Assembly (NCBI GenBank): GCA_030340625.1
Contig: JAOPHQ010001775.1
Span: 27,121-91,120 of the forward strand
Reading direction: 5' to 3'
DNA: 64,000 nucleotides
DNA from: Merluccius polli
Lineage: Eukaryota > Chordata > Actinopteri > Gadiformes > Merlucciidae
Positions 1 to 10,697 of the stretch are shown here, in pieces. The translations under genes and the position numbers were made by a program. Numbering within the stretch: the stretch's first letter is position 1; each line of letters starts with the position of its first letter. The notes beneath the pieces were generated by a model. That model had not been told where the DNA came from. It made no database searches and saw nothing but the letters and a program-made list of their open reading frames with translations.

Positions 1-111
1 ACAGACAGGCAGGTAACCTACAGACAGGCAGGTAACCTACAGACAGGCAGGTAACCTACAGACAGGCAGGTAACCTTCATACAGACAGTTAACCTACAGA
101 CAGACAGTTAA

Positions 112-199
<88 letters not shown>
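1..199. repeat. Intron 2 of class I copy A: GACA-type minisatellite followed by (CT)n
   Basis: Positions 1-112 are tandem copies of an ACAGACAGGTAACCT-like unit, followed by a (CT)n tract (about 113-197) ending in the AG acceptor of the alpha-2 exon. Copies B and C have the same arrangement in their roughly 3-kb alpha-1/alpha-2 intron, so the window opens inside intron 2 of copy A. Confidence 0.85.
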
Positions 200-2446
200 G
201 TGTCCACATGGTTCAGAGGATGTCTGGTTGTGAGTGGGATGATGAGGATGATACCACTGATGGTTATCAACAGTATGGTTATGATGGGGAGGACTTCCTA
301 GTGTTGGACCTGAAGAACCTGAGATGGATCGCTCCAACACCACAGGCTTTCATCTCCAAACTGAGATTGGATCAGAATAGAGCTCAGTTAGAATACCTGA
401 AGAACTACTACAACAAGGAGTGTGTTACCTGGCTGAAGAAGTACCTGGACTATGGGAAGAGCACTCTGCAGAGAACAGGTAGTCACACGACCCGGTGGGC
501 CAGGTACTAGGCTTGCCGCGGTAGTCGCTGTTACCGGGGTAACGCGGTGTTCGGACATACGCCGATGACATCACTTGTTGAATAGAAACAAAACCCATTT
601 GGTTATTTCCGCGTTGTTTGTTTGCTTGTTTGTTTCTTTAACGGGGACAACGCCGGGACGCGCCCAGAAAAGCGCATTTTGGCCGAATCCCTTCAGTTAA
701 GAACGGCTCCTTCATTTGATTTGACTCAACCGCCGCCGTCGGAAAGACGCCTGGACAGGCGATGCCGTCTGTTTGATTTCCTTTTAACAGCCGACTTTGT
801 TTCTCACTGTCAAAATAAACATTTCCTTTATTTGATTTATTCCAAAACGTTTGGAAATGTTAAATCTTTGTTCTGAAATTAGTGACGATTATGACCACGA
901 CCCTCCCGACATATGTACTGTTTACTGTTACTACTGACACTTAAGTACAGTTTAACCCAGAGAAATAATTTTGATACTTAAGTACAGTTTAACCCAGAGA
1001 AATACTTTTGACACTTAAGTACAGTTTAACCCAGAGAAATACTGTTGATACTTAAGTACATTTTATTTGAGCTACTTTATGACTTTTACTCAAGTGACTT
1101 TCTTACGTCTCTCTCTCTCTCTCTCTCTCTCTCCCCCCCCCCCCCCAGAGCGTCCTGAGGTGTCTCTCCTCCAGAGGAGACCCTCCTCCCCAGTGGTGTG
1201 CCATGCTACAGGCTTCTACCCTGACAAGGTGGTGGTGTTCTGGAGGAGAGACGGCGATGAGCTTTATGAGCATGTGGACCATGGGGAGGTCCTCCCCAAC
1301 CCCGACGGGACCTTCCAGGTCAGCGTGGACCTGGACCTGGCGTCGGTCCCACAGGAGGACTGGCGGAGGTACGAGTGTGTGGTCCAGCTGAAAGGCATCG
1401 AGGACATCTCTACCCGACTGGACCCGGCCCTCGTCAGGACCAACTGGGGAAAGACCGGCCCTGGAAGGGATGGAGGTAGGAACACCTGTCTCACCACCTC
1501 CACCTGACCTCATCACAACCACTGGTCTACCTGGACACACCTGAAGCCACGTGGTAAACACACCGGACCACGTTGGTGGACCACGGTGCATTGTGGGTAA
1601 ATGAGTCGTACTGAGAGGACAAGGCTAGGATCAGTGTCAGCGGCAGGTCACATGACCCTGAGCTCCAGGAGATTCTGAATATATATACCATGGTCAGGGT
1701 GAATACTCGATTCTGATTGGCTGGCGGGTGTAGGTTAAAAAGTGTTAATGTACACCTAGGAAAGACGTTCGGGTCAAATTGCCTGATTACAGTTAGATTA
1801 CTGCGCTGGTTCACGCCTCCGCGTCGTCCATTAACTTCTGATAATGGACACCTCGTCAGGCATTATCCCTTACTTATCACACACCTAATTTTCTTTTCTT
1901 GATTTACCTGAAGGGGTCAAGAATGACATCACCACCCCCATCATCATCGCTGTTCTCATCCTCGCTGCTGTTGCTGCTGTTGGTGTTGCTGGAGTCTTTG
2001 TGTACAAGAAGAGGAGCGGTGAGTGAATCACACTATCATCTGATTGGTAGACGTATAATAACATTAGGATGTTTACCACACTATCATCTGATTGGTAGAC
2101 GTATAATAACATTAGGATGTTTACCACACTATCATCTGATTGGTAGACGTATAATAACGTTAGGATGTTTACCACACTATCATCTGATTGGTAGACGTAT
2201 AATAACATTAGGATGTTTACCACACTATCATCTGATTGGTAGACGTATAATAACATTAGGATGTTTACCACACTATCATCTGATTGGTAGACGTATAATA
2301 ACATTAGGATGTTTACCACTGTTACACACTCATCATTTCTCTTCATCCTTAGGTTCAGCCAAACACCGACTCGCTGGTGAGTTCAATGTGTTTTTACTGC
2401 AGTCCTGCTCTTATGATTAACACTACTACTACTACTACTACTACTA

Positions 2447-2483
<37 letters not shown>

Positions 2484-2539
2484 CACTACTACTACTACTA
2501 CTACCACTACTGCTACTACTGCTACTACTACTACTACTG

Positions 2540-2618
<79 letters not shown>

Positions 2619-2701
2619 CACTACTACTACTACTACTACCACTACTGCTACTACTGCTACTACTACTACTACTGCTACTACTGCTACTACTACTACTACT
2701 G

Positions 2702-2752
<51 letters not shown>

Positions 2753-2927
2753 GTACTACTATGTTGATCTAGATACATGGAGCTCACTGGACTATACAGC
2801 TCTGTTGATCCAGATAACTTCATGACTTCTCCTCCTCACGTTCTGCTACTTACCAGGTTCTCACAGCAGCTCTGGGAACAGTGAGGAACAGAGTCCAGCT
2901 CCTGAGGCCCAACCTCTCAACACATAG
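200..2927 (+). CDS. MHC class I alpha chain, copy A (5' truncated by window edge)
   Basis: Peptide-presenting membrane glycoprotein that pairs with beta-2-microglobulin and displays peptides to CD8 T cells. Coding exons seen: alpha-2 200-478, alpha-3 1149-1475, transmembrane 1914-2018, cytoplasmic 2353-2376, terminal 2857-2927 with TAG at 2925-2927. All junctions are GT-AG and phase 1, identical to copies B and C. Leader and alpha-1 must lie left of the window. Alpha-2 starts GVHMVQRM and keeps the disulfide pair C101/C164 (human numbering); alpha-3 is an Ig C1 domain with its cysteine pair (VVCHATGFYP and RRYECVVQL). The TM segment is near IIIAVLILAAVAAVGV, followed by YKKRS. At the peptide C-terminus pocket it reads ISKLRLD, so canonical T143/K146/W147 are S/R/L, as in copy B but unlike C. 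Whether the whole gene is functional cannot be judged without its 5' half. Confidence 0.9.
935..1062. repeat. 37-bp minisatellite in intron 3 of copy A
   Basis: Direct repeats of a 37-bp unit containing CTTAAGTACAGTTTAACCC, about three copies plus a partial one. The same array has about eight copies in B (15,965-16,275) and about five in C (33,150-33,310), so copy number varies between paralogous introns. Confidence 0.9.
1690..1876. mobile_element. Copy-A-specific segment in intron 4
   Basis: Between the alpha-3 and TM exons, copies B and C are collinear throughout, but A has about 190 bp of unrelated sequence here, replacing about 85 bp of the B/C sequence. It includes a TTCTGATTGGCTGG stretch typical of dispersed fish DNA-transposon derivatives. 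I see no clean terminal repeats or target duplication, so this is an insertion/replacement of unknown family. Confidence 0.4.
2030..2322. repeat. 48-bp minisatellite in intron 5 of copy A (six copies)
   Basis: Six near-perfect copies of a 48-bp unit containing ATCTGATTGGTAGACGTATA. Because 48 is divisible by three, it creates long spurious repetitive reading frames on both strands. Copies B and C have five units each at the same place. Confidence 0.95.
2419..2764. repeat. (ACT)n trinucleotide array in intron 6 of copy A
   Basis: About 345 bp of ACT/CTA triplets with scattered CCA and GCT variants, between the 24-nt cytoplasmic exon and the terminal coding exon. Reading frames of poly-Thr, poly-Ser or poly-Val across it are artefacts. 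Confidence 0.95.
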
Positions 2928-2962
2928 TCAGTATTTGGTGACATCACAATGTTTTAGAGGAT

Positions 2963-3102
2963 ACAGTACAGCATTACAGTAATAGTAATATTGTAACAGT
3001 ACTTAATGACACTAATAGTAATTTTGTAACAGTACTTCATCACAGTAATAGTAATATTGTAACAGTACTTCATGACAGTAAGTCATATTGTAACAGTGAT
3101 AT
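2963..3102. repeat. 33-bp repeats in the last intron of copy A
   Basis: Degenerate tandem copies of a 33-bp unit (AGTAATAGTAATATTGTAAC followed by AGTACTTCATCAC). The array is longer in B (18,409-18,590) and longest in C (35,245-35,520). Confidence 0.85.
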
Positions 3103-3154
3103 CTTGACTAGTGATAAATGTTTTAATCCTGACTTGTGCTTCCTTGCTGTTTAG

Positions 3155-3756
3155 GGTCAACATGTAATCATGAAGAGGCTTCTCATGGTCATCTTTTCTA
3201 AACCAGAAGGAGGGGATTGATCATCATTTATAATCCTTACAGCAGGCTTGGGACTTCAGCTAACTTCAGATGCTACGTTTGATAAATCACTAAAACATTC
3301 ATAATTACATTTATTTTGAAAGCAGTCCGTAAGAAAAGCATAAATATATATCAAATCATTGTATACTCTAATGATAATATATCAAAGTAATTATTATCAA
3401 AAAATCTTTTTAATAATTCCATAAAAGTATGGCTTTTAATATTTGAATGAGGAATTGCTTGACTCATGAATGATTTTATGAAGTAATATTAACGTTCAAG
3501 ATTTTTAATATAATGTTGATTAATATTATTGTAGTACAGAAATCAATACAGCGGCCGTCGATGTGCTTCGACGATTCCTCAACGAGATCTTTCTTACAAT
3601 ATATCACTTACCTGTAAATAATAATCACTTCAGTCTTTTATATCAATATTTTAGAGTTCATCATTTGGGTTTAGGTTTTGTGTGATTTATAATGAACATA
3701 TTAGAAGCAGTTTCTTCTTATTTGTGCTGTCAATAAAGTTTCCAAAATTCCAATTC
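3155..3756 (+). promoter_or_regulatory. 3' UTR exon and poly(A) signal of copy A
   Basis: After a TTTAG acceptor ending at 3154 the sequence is conserved in all three gene copies up to AATAAA at 3732-3737, consistent with a final untranslated exon. A splice from the donor at 2926 (GTCAGT) would still recreate a TAG stop at the junction. The exon contains a short hairpin (CGTCGA, 6-nt loop, TCGACG) at 3556-3573 that is identical in copies B and C. Confidence 0.65.
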
Positions 3757-3996
3757 CAGTCTGTTATTTATGACCCAATACCTAATATTTGATAAATGAC
3801 AAACTGTCAAACTGAGCCTGTAGCCATAAATACTGGTTTTGAAACACTGTAACATAGCATTCTGGCTAACAATACAAGCTAGGCTATGAGTTGCAAAACT
3901 TAATTATTATTACAAATCAGTATAAATGTACAAGAGCAATGCTATTTAATTTATTTATAACTAAATATATGTACATGAAAACTACATGAAATTTAA

Positions 3997-4023
3997 AGGT
4001 ATAGTCAGCGATCATAATCCAAT

Positions 4024-4055
<32 letters not shown>

Positions 4056-4116
4056 ATTTGTTTTGGTGTTGACTTATAAAATCAACAATCTTTCCCCAGA
4101 ATCGCTGACTATACCT
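3997..4116. mobile_element. Short MITE with TTAA flanks, piggyBac-like
   Basis: Terminal inverted repeats AGGTATAGTCAGCGAT and ATCGCTGACTATACCT are perfect and flanked on both sides by TTAA (3993-3996 and 4117-4120). TTAA duplication is the signature of piggyBac-type insertion. The interior holds a (G)n tract at about 4024-4054. The B unit has the same element with a damaged left end (about 19,516-19,600). Confidence 0.7.
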
Positions 4117-4317
4117 TTAAAGCTCAATATACATTTTATAAATAATTTCACCTATACATCATAATCATGTTTTTCTCTGGAGCAGTTTATTCACAACATG
4201 ACTTCCTGAATACAGCGCATGGATAATCATGAATTGATATCATTATGAGAGTGGAACTGGAACCCGTCCTCTCTCTGCTGGTCGGCTGATACCACTGAGG
4301 GTCCATTCAACTTGAGG

Positions 4318-4401
4318 TCAGAACATGACCTTCTGGTACCGGTGGGTCAGCTCAGAGACGTCCTCCTTACACACCTTCACCCAGCCATCCTCCCACATGT
4401 G

Positions 4402-4404
<3 letters not shown>
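4318..4404 (-). pseudogene. psmb8: psmb8 (immunoproteasome beta-5i) last-exon relic, A-B interval
   Basis: The minus strand reads YHMWEDGWVKV, then CKEDVSELTHRY and a stop. This matches the C-terminus of proteasome subunit PSMB8/LMP7, whose family motif is YHMKEDGWVKV...DVSDLLHQY. Homology stops at the upstream edge of the exon in a (CA)n tract (4403-4433), with no splice acceptor and no preceding GGVVN residues. No adjoining psmb8 exon is visible. It is therefore a detached exon, not a working gene. psmb8 is normally linked to class I genes in teleosts, which supports the identification. Confidence 0.75.
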
Positions 4405-4438
<34 letters not shown>

Positions 4439-4524
4439 CCGGTCTGGGGGAAAAGGATCCAACACAAGAGACTCGTGTGCATTACAATAGACCACAGATC
4501 AAACATAGTCAGGCAGTCTTTCTA

Positions 4525-4612
4525 TAATAATAATAGGCCTAATAATAACAACAACAACAACAACAACAACAATAATAATAATAATAATAATAATAGGCCT
4601 AATAATAATAAT
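4525..4612. repeat. (AAT)n/(AAC)n simple repeat
   Basis: AAT and AAC triplets interrupted by AGGCCT motifs. In the B unit this same site was the target of the Harbinger-like insertion at 20,009-21,280. Confidence 0.85.
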
Positions 4613-4693
4613 GTGTATTAAATGTGTGTGCAGAAGCAGCCTCGGTTTTATTCTGGGCTTTGATTTCGACATGAAACTCATTGTTCTTCTTTA

Positions 4694-5218
4694 GAGAATG
4701 CAGTGAAGGATCCTCGGATTGACGGCGCTGCCCGCATCTGTAAAAGTCTGCTGAGCTGCTTCTCCTACAGCTACAGACGTAAGAGGAGCTAAAGGCGGCA
4801 CAAAGGGAACTGAAGCTCCCTCACTCAAGTTCAACCAGGTGGGGAGGCCGTGATGGAGAGAGTCGTCCAGCAGAAGAGGGCCATTGCACATGTCCTGTCG
4901 GAGGACAGGAAGACCCGACACCTCGTCCCCGCGTGGCAGGACAGTGACGTACTGGAGGCCATTCATAAATCACTGAGCCCTCTAGTTGAGGTCACTGATG
5001 CGCTTTCCAGCGAGAAGTATGTCAGTGTCCATCTTGAAAGTGGAAGATGATGATGTAGACCTGACAAGAGCCACCAAGACCAAAGTCCTGGACTACCTCA
5101 ATGAAAAATAAAGCAGTGACCCACTGACACAGGAAGTGCTGCACATGGCCTCTGCTGCTGATCCTCGGTTCAAGCTGAGGTTCGTCGAGGAGGACAACGT
5201 GGCGGTGGTCACGGGAGT
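4694..5218 (+). mobile_element. hAT (ZBED-type) transposase relic, A-B interval
   Basis: Conceptual pieces such as KTRHLVPAWQDSDVLEAIHK, VTDALSSEKYVSV, TKVLDYLNEK and LHMASAADPRFKLRF follow the order found in ZBED/hAT transposases. The frame is broken near 5,035, and a stop follows LNEK. The N-terminal BED finger and the C-terminal dimerisation region are absent. Homology ends abruptly at 5,218 where Gypsy sequence begins. It is a dead fragment shared with the B unit (21,440-21,965). Confidence 0.8.
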
Positions 5219-6130
5219 GTACTGTGTGTTGTGTTCGGGGGGAGAGGAAGCTGATGGCGACTATGAGACTGTGTTGGGAAAGCTAAATCACTGCTTTGCA
5301 CCGAAAGTCAACGTTATCCACGAAAGGTCTCGTTTTCACCTCGGAGGAGCGCAAAAGCAAAGCGACTCAGCTGAGGAACAGATTAGCACTACGAGCTAGC
5401 CGAGACCCGCCGGTTCGGTTCGGAGGAAATAGACAATATTGGGGATAAACTATTCATCGGGATTCTGGACAAGGAACTGTGAGAAAAGCTGCAGTTGACA
5501 GCGGACCCAACGTTGGAAAGAGCAGTGGAGACAGTGAGACAGTCAGAGCGGGTTAAGGGGCTAAGTTAGCCAACAGGCTAGGGCTAGCACGGCTGATGCT
5601 AGCTACCTCAGCGAAGTGGCGCGGAAAAAAACCGCACGCGCAGCAGCAGCAGCAGCAGCACAGAGGGGACAGAGACAGAGCGGCGGCAATGGAGGCGGAG
5701 AACCGACACCGTGCTGTGGGTGCGGTGAGGACCGCCCCGAGCGCACACACTGTGAGCTTGGGGTGAGCTAACCGCGTCGGAGCGGGAGGCCAGTCACGGT
5801 GGCGGACATTTCCGAGGAGGTGAAGTCAAAACAACGCACATCTACACCGCAGACTCCAATACGCCAACGGACCGTAAAACTAAACGTCAGCGACACTCCT
5901 GTGAGCGTCAAGATGGACACCGGTGCGGACACCGGCGTGATGTCGGATGAAACCTACCGCAAGCTCAGACGCCTCAGTTAGCAGCAATGGCGCAGCTCTC
6001 CACAGCCCCGGAGGTCAGCTGACTGTTTAGGACTCTTCACTACTTTAACAAAGTACAGAGGCCGGCAGTACGAGTTCACCATCCATGTGATCCAAACCGC
6101 TCACCGCTACCGGTCTCGGAGGCCCTCTCC
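5219..6130 (+). mobile_element. Gypsy-type LTR retrotransposon relic (gag and protease), A-B interval
   Basis: The gag-like stretch covers 5,222-5,575, with pieces LGKLNHCFAPKVNVIHERSRF, LFIGILDKEL and ERAVETVRQSERVKGL spread over different frames with internal stops. A protease segment follows, with the retropepsin signature MDTGAD at about 5,913-5,930, then YEFTIHVIQTAH. No reverse transcriptase or integrase follows. Compared with the B unit, the LTR, primer-binding site and gag start are missing. Confidence 0.7.
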
Positions 6131-7261
6131 AAAAGCGGAGCTGTGAAGAGACCCACCGTCGCCGGTTCTCCCGTATCCGCCGGTGTCCACCACCCGGAAA
6201 CGGTCCTGTGCTCCTACAACTGCCAAGAGGACAGTAGAAAATGTCCCCTTGTAGTTGTAGGACAGCGAGCCGGAGTTGGAGGGGACCTGCAGGCCTGCAG
6301 GCTGTGGACCCGACCACATCATCCCACACTACATGGACTCTAACAACAGAAGTAATACTGCACACAATAAACGAGCTGGGTGCAACACTATGCCCATAAC
6401 TATACATGTTGGTGACGTCATTTCACCGCTCCGTGTATAACGTAGGAGAGCCGGAACAGGTGAAGTACAGGTGTAGCTGTAGATGTTATTGTTACAGTTT
6501 GCTCACAGCCATTATGGCAGTAGGGTCGACCACGGAGCCCTGTACCCGCATGTTATTTACACAACAGGACAGTTAACCACAGAGATGGAATTGATGCATT
6601 ATAATTTCATATGTCGACAATCAATGCAGTTTACCGTATCGGCAAACGGCGAGGCGCCTGGATCCGGAACCGTTTAGTTTGGATCCGCCGCCTCCCGCGG
6701 CACCGACAAATACATCGCCAAACAAAACCGACTGTTTGTGCAGAGTTCAATGTTAAATGGGAATAAAGACTAACAAGACATATAACAATATTGTTATATG
6801 TCTTGTTAGTCTTTATTCCCATTTAAATTCCTCAAAAATCTTGTGTTTGCATTTGCGATGTGTTTTTCGAAGTGTTTCAAATGTTCAGGGTAAGATAGGG
6901 GGGAGAGGAGAGGAGAGGGGGGAGAGGGGAGGGGGGGGACGAGAGGTGTGCGCATGCGCCCATAAGCACGTTGCTATTTTGTTTGAAAGTTTATTTTCCG
7001 TTAATTTAACCGACAGTCAGATAATTGCTGCTTGTGAAAATATTGAAGTGTATTTTTATTTATTTTACATTCCGCATTCCTGCGGTGCAGTGTTACCGTT
7101 ACCTCGTTCTGAAACACAGATCATTGGCTGATGTCCAAACATCGTTGTTTAGGTTTCTTTTAGTCCAAGCAGCTCCGTAGGCAGCGGCTTCTTTTTGTTC
7201 CGTTACCTCCAACCCGTAATGAGCCGCCGGACCCCTCTGCGTTCCGGGACCACTTTACTGA
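6131..7261. other. Conserved intergenic DNA of unknown nature, A-B interval
   Basis: About 1.1 kb collinear with 23,246-24,338 of the B-C interval. No protein family or RNA gene is recognisable, and the short reading frames are not shared in a coding-like way. It contains a G/GA-rich tract (about 6,895-6,940) and the 74-bp palindrome annotated separately. Confidence 0.5.
6753..6826. repeat. Perfect 74-bp palindrome
   Basis: Two 37-nt arms (6,753-6,789 and 6,790-6,826) are exact reverse complements with no spacer; the centre reads AACAATATTGTT. The equivalent place in the B unit (about 23,880-23,925) has only the right-arm sequence, slightly diverged, so the left arm is an inverted copy private to the A unit. 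Confidence 0.95.
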
Positions 7262-7955
7262 TTAACCACTGATACATATAGTACATTTACACAGTACAAC
7301 CTTGGGCCCTACAATACATATAATATAGTACATATAGTACATTTATACACACAGTACAACCTTGGGCCCTACAATACATATAATATAGTACATATAGTAC
7401 ATTTATACACACAGTACAACCTTGGGCCCTACAATACATATTGTGGCGATCACGGCCATGCCCCCTATGGGGGTCTTGCGCAAGGGGTTCTGGGGGATGC
7501 ATCTCGGGTAGGGGTTGGACCGTGAGTGAGAGTGCTAGTGGTGTTTGTCAGGTGTGCCGTGATTCTATGTGTGTCTGTGTACAAATAAAGGCAACTCCCG
7601 GGGTCGTGCGGTGTAGGGGGCACGGGAGTTGCGTAAACATGTAACCCTGGGCTCCTGTCTCATTCCTCCCGCACCGGTCGCCACAATATAATATAGTACA
7701 TTTAGTACACACAGTACAACCTTGGGCCCTACAATACATATAATATAGTACATATAGTACATTTATACACACAGTACAACCTTGGGCCCTACAATACATA
7801 TAATATAGTACATATAGTACATTTAGTACACACAGTACAACCTTGGGCCCTACAATACATATAGTACATATAGTACATTTAGTACACAGCACAACCTTGG
7901 GCCCTATAATACATATAATATAGTACATATAGTACATTTAGTACACAGTACAACC
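7262..7955. repeat. 60-bp minisatellite, interrupted by a solo LTR
   Basis: Tandem copies of a roughly 60-bp unit carrying GTACAACCTTGGGCCCTACA and ATATAGTACATATAGTACAT. Three units lie left of the insertion at 7,442-7,685 and about five to the right. The B-C interval has only about two units (24,338-24,425) and no insertion. Confidence 0.9.
7442..7685. mobile_element. Solo LTR with 4-bp target duplication
   Basis: A 244-bp segment starts TGTGGCGA and ends TCGCCACA (the 5'-TG...CA-3' form of an LTR with short inverted ends). It is flanked by ATAT on both sides (7,438-7,441 and 7,686-7,689) and contains an AATAAA near 7,582. It interrupts the 60-bp minisatellite and is missing from the B-C interval. 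The structure fits recombination between two LTRs; the family is not identified. Confidence 0.8.
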
Positions 7956-8068
7956 CTGTAGCGAACTCCCGTTGCTCCTTTGCTGCGTTCGTTGTGTTTT
8001 TGGCGCCAGGGCAGTATGGCGCGGCCCCGTGAGCAGCGGCCATTATTGCGCTTGGTGCTGATTTGACA

Positions 8069-8069
<1 letters not shown>

Positions 8070-8118
<49 letters not shown>
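8070..8118. repeat. (GAT)n simple repeat
   Basis: About 16 GAT triplets; about 12 occur at the matching place in the B-C interval (24,542-24,580). Confidence 0.95.
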
Positions 8119-8119
<1 letters not shown>

Positions 8120-8205
8120 AGGTAAATGTATGCTGATGCTGACCAGTCAACACAGGAAGACGCTCCACGTAGTCGTGTCCATTTCCCGCCCCTCGGGTGT
8201 CAAGA

Positions 8206-8701
8206 CAACGCTATGCATCCTGGGTAAAGACAACGCTATGCATCCTGGGTAAAGACAACGCTATGCATCCTGGGTAAAGACAACGCTATGCATCCTGGGT
8301 AAAGACAACGCTATGCATCCTGGGTAAAGACAACGCTATGCATCCTGGGTAAAGACAACGCTATACATCCTGGGTAAAGACAACGCTATGCATCTTGGGT
8401 AAAGACAACGCTATGCATCTTGGGTAAAGACAACGCTATGCATCCTGGGTAAAGACAACGCTATGCATCCTGGGTAAAGACAACGCTATGCATCCTGGGT
8501 AAAGACAACGCTATGCATCCTGGGTAAAGACAACGCTGTGCATCTTGGGTAAAGACAACGCTATGCATCTTGGGTAAAGACAACGCTATGCATCCTGGGT
8601 AAAGACAACGCTATGCATCCTGGGTAAAGACAACGCTATGCATCCTGGGTAAAGACAACGCTATGCATCCTGGGTAAAGACAACGCTATGCATCCTGGGT
8701 A
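8206..8701. repeat. 25-bp minisatellite, about 20 units
   Basis: Head-to-tail copies of AAAGACAACGCTATGCATCC plus TGGGT with rare substitutions. The B-C interval has about 14 units (24,664-25,014). There are no spacers between units, so this is an ordinary minisatellite. Confidence 0.95.
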
Positions 8702-8871
8702 GTCGGATGTGTTCATACTGGTGTGTTGTGATGGTCAGAATGTCTCAGACGAACTCCTGATGTGATTTCACTGATCCCATCACAATGAGTCTTTTAATGG
8801 TGATTTTATACCTGGCTTTATGTGTTTTAGTGAGCATGTTAATGCTCCCCACACACACACACACACACACA

Positions 8872-10099
8872 CGTTTATAGCAGCTACTGTATAACTTGAT
8901 GACTTTGGACCAGGAAATGCAAATAATTTGAAAGGTTTTGAATTGTCAGCAGTTACAGGAGCTGCACTCTTCTGTCACTCTGTCTGTCCATCATCCATTC
9001 ATCATCCATTCATCATCCATTCATCATCCATCCATCATCCATTCATCAGGTCAGACTCTTGTTCTCAGAGTAAAACAGAAAGCTCTGGGGTTTGGCTGTC
9101 AGACATGTGATCTCAGGACGCTAGTGAGGAAGCTCATAACATAAACACACACACACACACACACACGTTTATAGCAGCTATAACTTGATGACTTAATAAT
9201 TTGAAAGGTTGTGAGTTGTCAGCAGTAACAGGAGCTGGAAGGGTTGCCAACTCCCTGAAAAATAAAAAAGGGACACCTCATTGGCCGGCCGACCCGATTG
9301 CCTTCACCCTTCCTGGCGTGGTGAATTTTTTTAGCCCCTTTTTTTGTGAGTGCAAAACATTTTTTTAGCCCCTATCTTAATGGGTGTCATAGTGGAGAAC
9401 ATGTGATGCGGTGCCCTATAAGGGGCCCTTACAATGGTCTAAACTTGACCTTCCCTATGGGGGCCCTTACAATGGTCTAAACTTGACGTTCCCTATGGGG
9501 GCCCTTACAATGGTCTAAACTTGACGTTCCCTATGGGGGCCCTTACAATGGTCTAAACTTGACGTTCCCTATGGGGGCCCTTACAATGGTCTAAACTTGA
9601 CGTTCCCTATGGGGGCCCTTACAATGGTCTAAACGTGACGTTCCCTATGGGGGCCCTTACAATGGTCTAAACGTGACGTTCCCTATGGGGGCCCTTACAA
9701 TGGTCTAAACGTGACGTTCCCTATGGGGGCCCTTACAATGGTCTAATCTTGACGTTCCCTATGGGGGCCCTTACAATGGTCTAAACTTGACGTTCCCTAT
9801 GGGGGCCCTTCCAGTGGGAAAGGGGGCCGTTATGAAGTGCCCTCTATGCCGCCGCTACGTCACAGTGTCCCAAAGGGTGGTGCCCTTTCCAGTAGAGACA
9901 ATGGGATGCAGTGCTGTGAGAAAACATGATGAATGCCCAAATAGGTTCTAATCCCCTCTGATGGAGAAGTGGATAACATGTGATGCTACGAGAGGCAGCG
10001 CTTTGAAACGTTGGGTCCAAAGCTGCAACAGTGAGGAGATGAGGATAAAGGTCCTCTCACTGCTAGCGATGTACTGGCTTGTCTCGCAGAGAGAGAATA

Positions 10100-10158
<59 letters not shown>

Positions 10159-10600
10159 CACCGCTGCTGCTGTTAAAGCTTGAGAGTTGTTTGTGAAATA
10201 AACATTTTAAAGGTTTATAGTTTCCTGTGTGTTTATCATAGAGGTGTGGTTATACTTTTAATCTGGATTGCCTGATAACATAATGTTATCACCTAATCTT
10301 AATGAACCACGTGATCGCGTGGCGGCGAGATCAGAGAGTGTCGACTCTCTTTCAATGGCTCTGGGCCTGGAAACAAGTTTACCGTAAATGTTCATATAAA
10401 GCGCCCTGTTATTTTTCAAGGGACGGTTGGCAACCCTAAGCTGGACTCTCCTGTCACTCTGTCTGTCCATCATCCATTCATCATCCATTCATCATCCATC
10501 CATCATCCATTCAGGTAAGACTCTTGTTCTCAGAGTAAAACAGAAAGCTCTGGGGTTTGGCTGTCAGACATGTGATCTCAGGACGCTAATGAGGAAGCTC
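8872..10600. repeat. Direct duplication of a roughly 270-bp block, second copy split by a hAT element
   Basis: The block running from CACGTTTATAGCAGCTA through GTCAGCAGTTACAGGAGCT, the ATTCATCATCC repeats and CAGACATGTGATCTCAGGAC occurs at 8,872-9,145. It occurs again at about 9,168-9,239 plus 10,439-10,603. The first copy preserves the uninterrupted target site for the hAT element inserted in the second. The B-C interval shows the same arrangement. Confidence 0.8.
9240..10438. mobile_element. Non-autonomous hAT-type element, A-B interval
   Basis: Ends carry AGGGTTGCCAAC and its inverted partner GTTGGCAACCCT. In the orthologous B-C copy the 8-bp target duplication is perfect; here the left flank has lost two bases. 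There is no transposase reading frame. The interior holds a 37-bp minisatellite of about ten units (about 9,418-9,808, containing CTTACAATGGTCTAAAC) and a (GA)n tract (about 10,100-10,153). Confidence 0.75.

Positions 10601-10603
<3 letters not shown>

Positions 10604-10696
<93 letters not shown>
10604..10696. repeat. (CA)n microsatellite
   Basis: About 46 uninterrupted CA dinucleotides directly upstream of the class I copy B promoter; 20 or so in the copy C counterpart (27,413-27,455). Confidence 0.98.

Positions 10697-10697
<1 letters not shown>

Noticed and set aside
1899..2420. 173-aa plus-strand frame with repeated HYHLIGRRIITLGCLP (also 16,973-17,548 and 33,950-34,525)
   Set aside because: It arises from the 48-bp intronic minisatellite, whose length is a multiple of three. 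It overlaps the TM exon out of frame and spans real splice sites.
2377..2823. Poly-Thr, poly-Ser and poly-Val frames (also at 17,505-18,239 and 34,482-35,025)
   Set aside because: Translation of the (ACT)n intronic microsatellite.
4850..5050. Functional hAT-derived host gene
   Set aside because: Frameshift and stop are shared by both paralogous copies and the N- and C-terminal domains are missing.
8206..8701. CRISPR-like regular repeats of 25 bp
   Set aside because: Units are head-to-tail with no unique spacers, and the genome is eukaryotic; this is a minisatellite.
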